Shown one piece after another: positions 63,182 through 64,000 of a DNA stretch of 64,000 nt. The translations under genes were made by a program, and so were the position numbers. The notes under the pieces were generated by a model. That model searched no databases, was not told the origin of the DNA, and saw only the letters and a list, made by a program, of their open reading frames with translations. The stretch is from Sinonovacula constricta (Eukaryota; Mollusca; Bivalvia; Cardiida; Solecurtidae): the NCBI GenBank assembly GCA_007844125.1, contig CM017563.1, positions 22,201,609 through 22,265,608 on the forward strand, written 5' to 3'. The stretch's first letter is position 1, and every line of letters begins with the position of its first letter.

Positions 63182-64000
63182 GAAATTTGATCTTTGCAAC
63201 TGTTTTTATGTTATCTCAATAGAAAGAACTAAAGTTAATTGTAGTAAATAAATGTGTGCATATGTTTTAGCTCTTTTTATGTTGTTTTATTTGAATGTAA
63301 TGCTATTATAGAAATTAAAGTATTTAATATTTTGTTCACTTAACATGATATTATGTAAGGAAAATTCTAGTTTCATTAAGTTCTCATTGTTGTCTTCCTA
63401 GAATGACTGCAACAATTTGTGGTGATTCTTGCTTTGTATTGACTTGTGTAGCAGGTGGCTGTACCTGAGCCAGACACAACAATAAAACAAATAAAATATA
63501 ATATAATGAAACATGCAAAACAAACTACCTTTGAAGTAGACGAATATATATTTGTGCGCTTTTCAAATAATAATTCCTGGCATATGGCTATAGTAGTTTC
63601 GTTTAATTATCGCACGATGATATAAAAAAATGATCATGTAATTTTACAAAAGGACGTTAGCTTTGAGCCAACATAACTATTTACATAGAGTTTCTCATAT
63701 TTGAAATCATGGGCTGGTATGGGATCAAAGCAAACAAACCACCCGTGAAACTATAGTAGGTTTTAAATTCATTATCATACGAACAAATACCTTCGTGAAA
63801 TTAAGAAGCAACTACAAATACAACAGGGAAGGTCATAATAAAACACTTTTACATTTATCGATGCGCGTGGTGGGCAGTTCGTTGCAAGTGCAAAATCTTC
63901 ATTTGCATAGAGTTGATCCCCGTGTAAAACCAACATTTGCATTAATGGGAAATGAAAAATGGCCACTTGAGCGGAATAGCCGCAATTACAGACCATGCAT

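Larger units (their letters stand above)
53363..64000 (+). repeat. Segmental duplication, copy B (truncated by right window edge)
   Basis: Second copy of 1-11,311, in the same orientation. Shared content includes the CpG-rich cryptic repeat, the tRNA-headed SINE, two copies of the interspersed repeat and the 56-bp minisatellite. B carries two segments that A lacks (55,816-56,815 and 62,627-63,181). The match is still running at the last base, and there it is homologous to the start of the older C repeats (compare 63,800-64,000 with 11,110-11,311 and 27,310-27,500). Confidence 0.95.

Noticed and set aside
1..64000. CRISPR arrays, prokaryotic operons, phage or plasmid features
   Set aside because: No regularly spaced repeats of that kind and no bacterial-style genes; SINEs, splice-like signals and gene sparsity indicate a animal genome.

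Overview
This is a eukaryotic window that is clearly AT-rich. It has no operons and no long open reading frames; the longest ATG-to-stop frames are 112-114 codons and show no sign of constraint. Several tRNA-derived SINEs are present. One SINE family ends in a CAAT/AAAC-type tail next to the phrase 'GGTGGGACGATAAACCCAAT', which I associate with bivalve mollusc genomes. A heterodont bivalve is my best guess, but that is recall and not a search result.

The layout is dominated by two layers of segmental duplication. The younger pair is copy A (1-11,311, cut by the left window edge) and copy B (53,363-64,000, cut by the right edge). They lie in the same orientation about 53 kb apart and are roughly 95% identical where I counted by hand. 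They differ by six large insertions or deletions of about 70 bp to 1.07 kb. The older pair lies between them: C1 (about 11,020-22,480) and C2 (about 27,170-38,070). These are directly repeated, roughly 70-75% alike by eye, and carry different SINE insertions. The far end of B runs into sequence matching the start of C1, so the recent event copied A together with at least the beginning of C. The remaining blocks, 22,480-27,170 and 38,070-53,362, look single-copy and mostly featureless.

Mobile and repetitive content includes a SINE at 30,624-30,949 with an 11-bp target-site duplication. A second copy of that family (15,563-16,103) is split by a 235-bp element with inverted termini and a TA duplication (15,787-16,021). 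There are three copies of another tRNA-headed SINE, degenerate tRNA-like repeats, and an interspersed repeat family of unknown type with about ten copies. A 56-bp minisatellite occurs in A and again in B. A CpG-rich cryptic repeat built on TACGAT-like words lies at 2,274-2,485. A 61-bp hairpin lies at 50,567-50,627.

I cannot identify any complete gene. I list a few candidate exons supported by splice signals, reading phase or comparison between copies: a minus-strand two-exon model at 2,528-3,872, a plus-strand two-exon model at 4,317-4,647, a membrane-anchor first exon at 40,300-40,383, a signal-peptide-like exon at 15,033-15,120, a weak death-domain-like exon at 18,111-18,262, and an 81-residue minus-strand frame at 34,806-35,051. 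All have low confidence. Short open frames are abundant here by chance, and codon-level comparison of A with B gives little evidence of protein constraint. I see no cooperating gene system; the interest is structural (nested duplications, nested transposons and exon loss in one copy).
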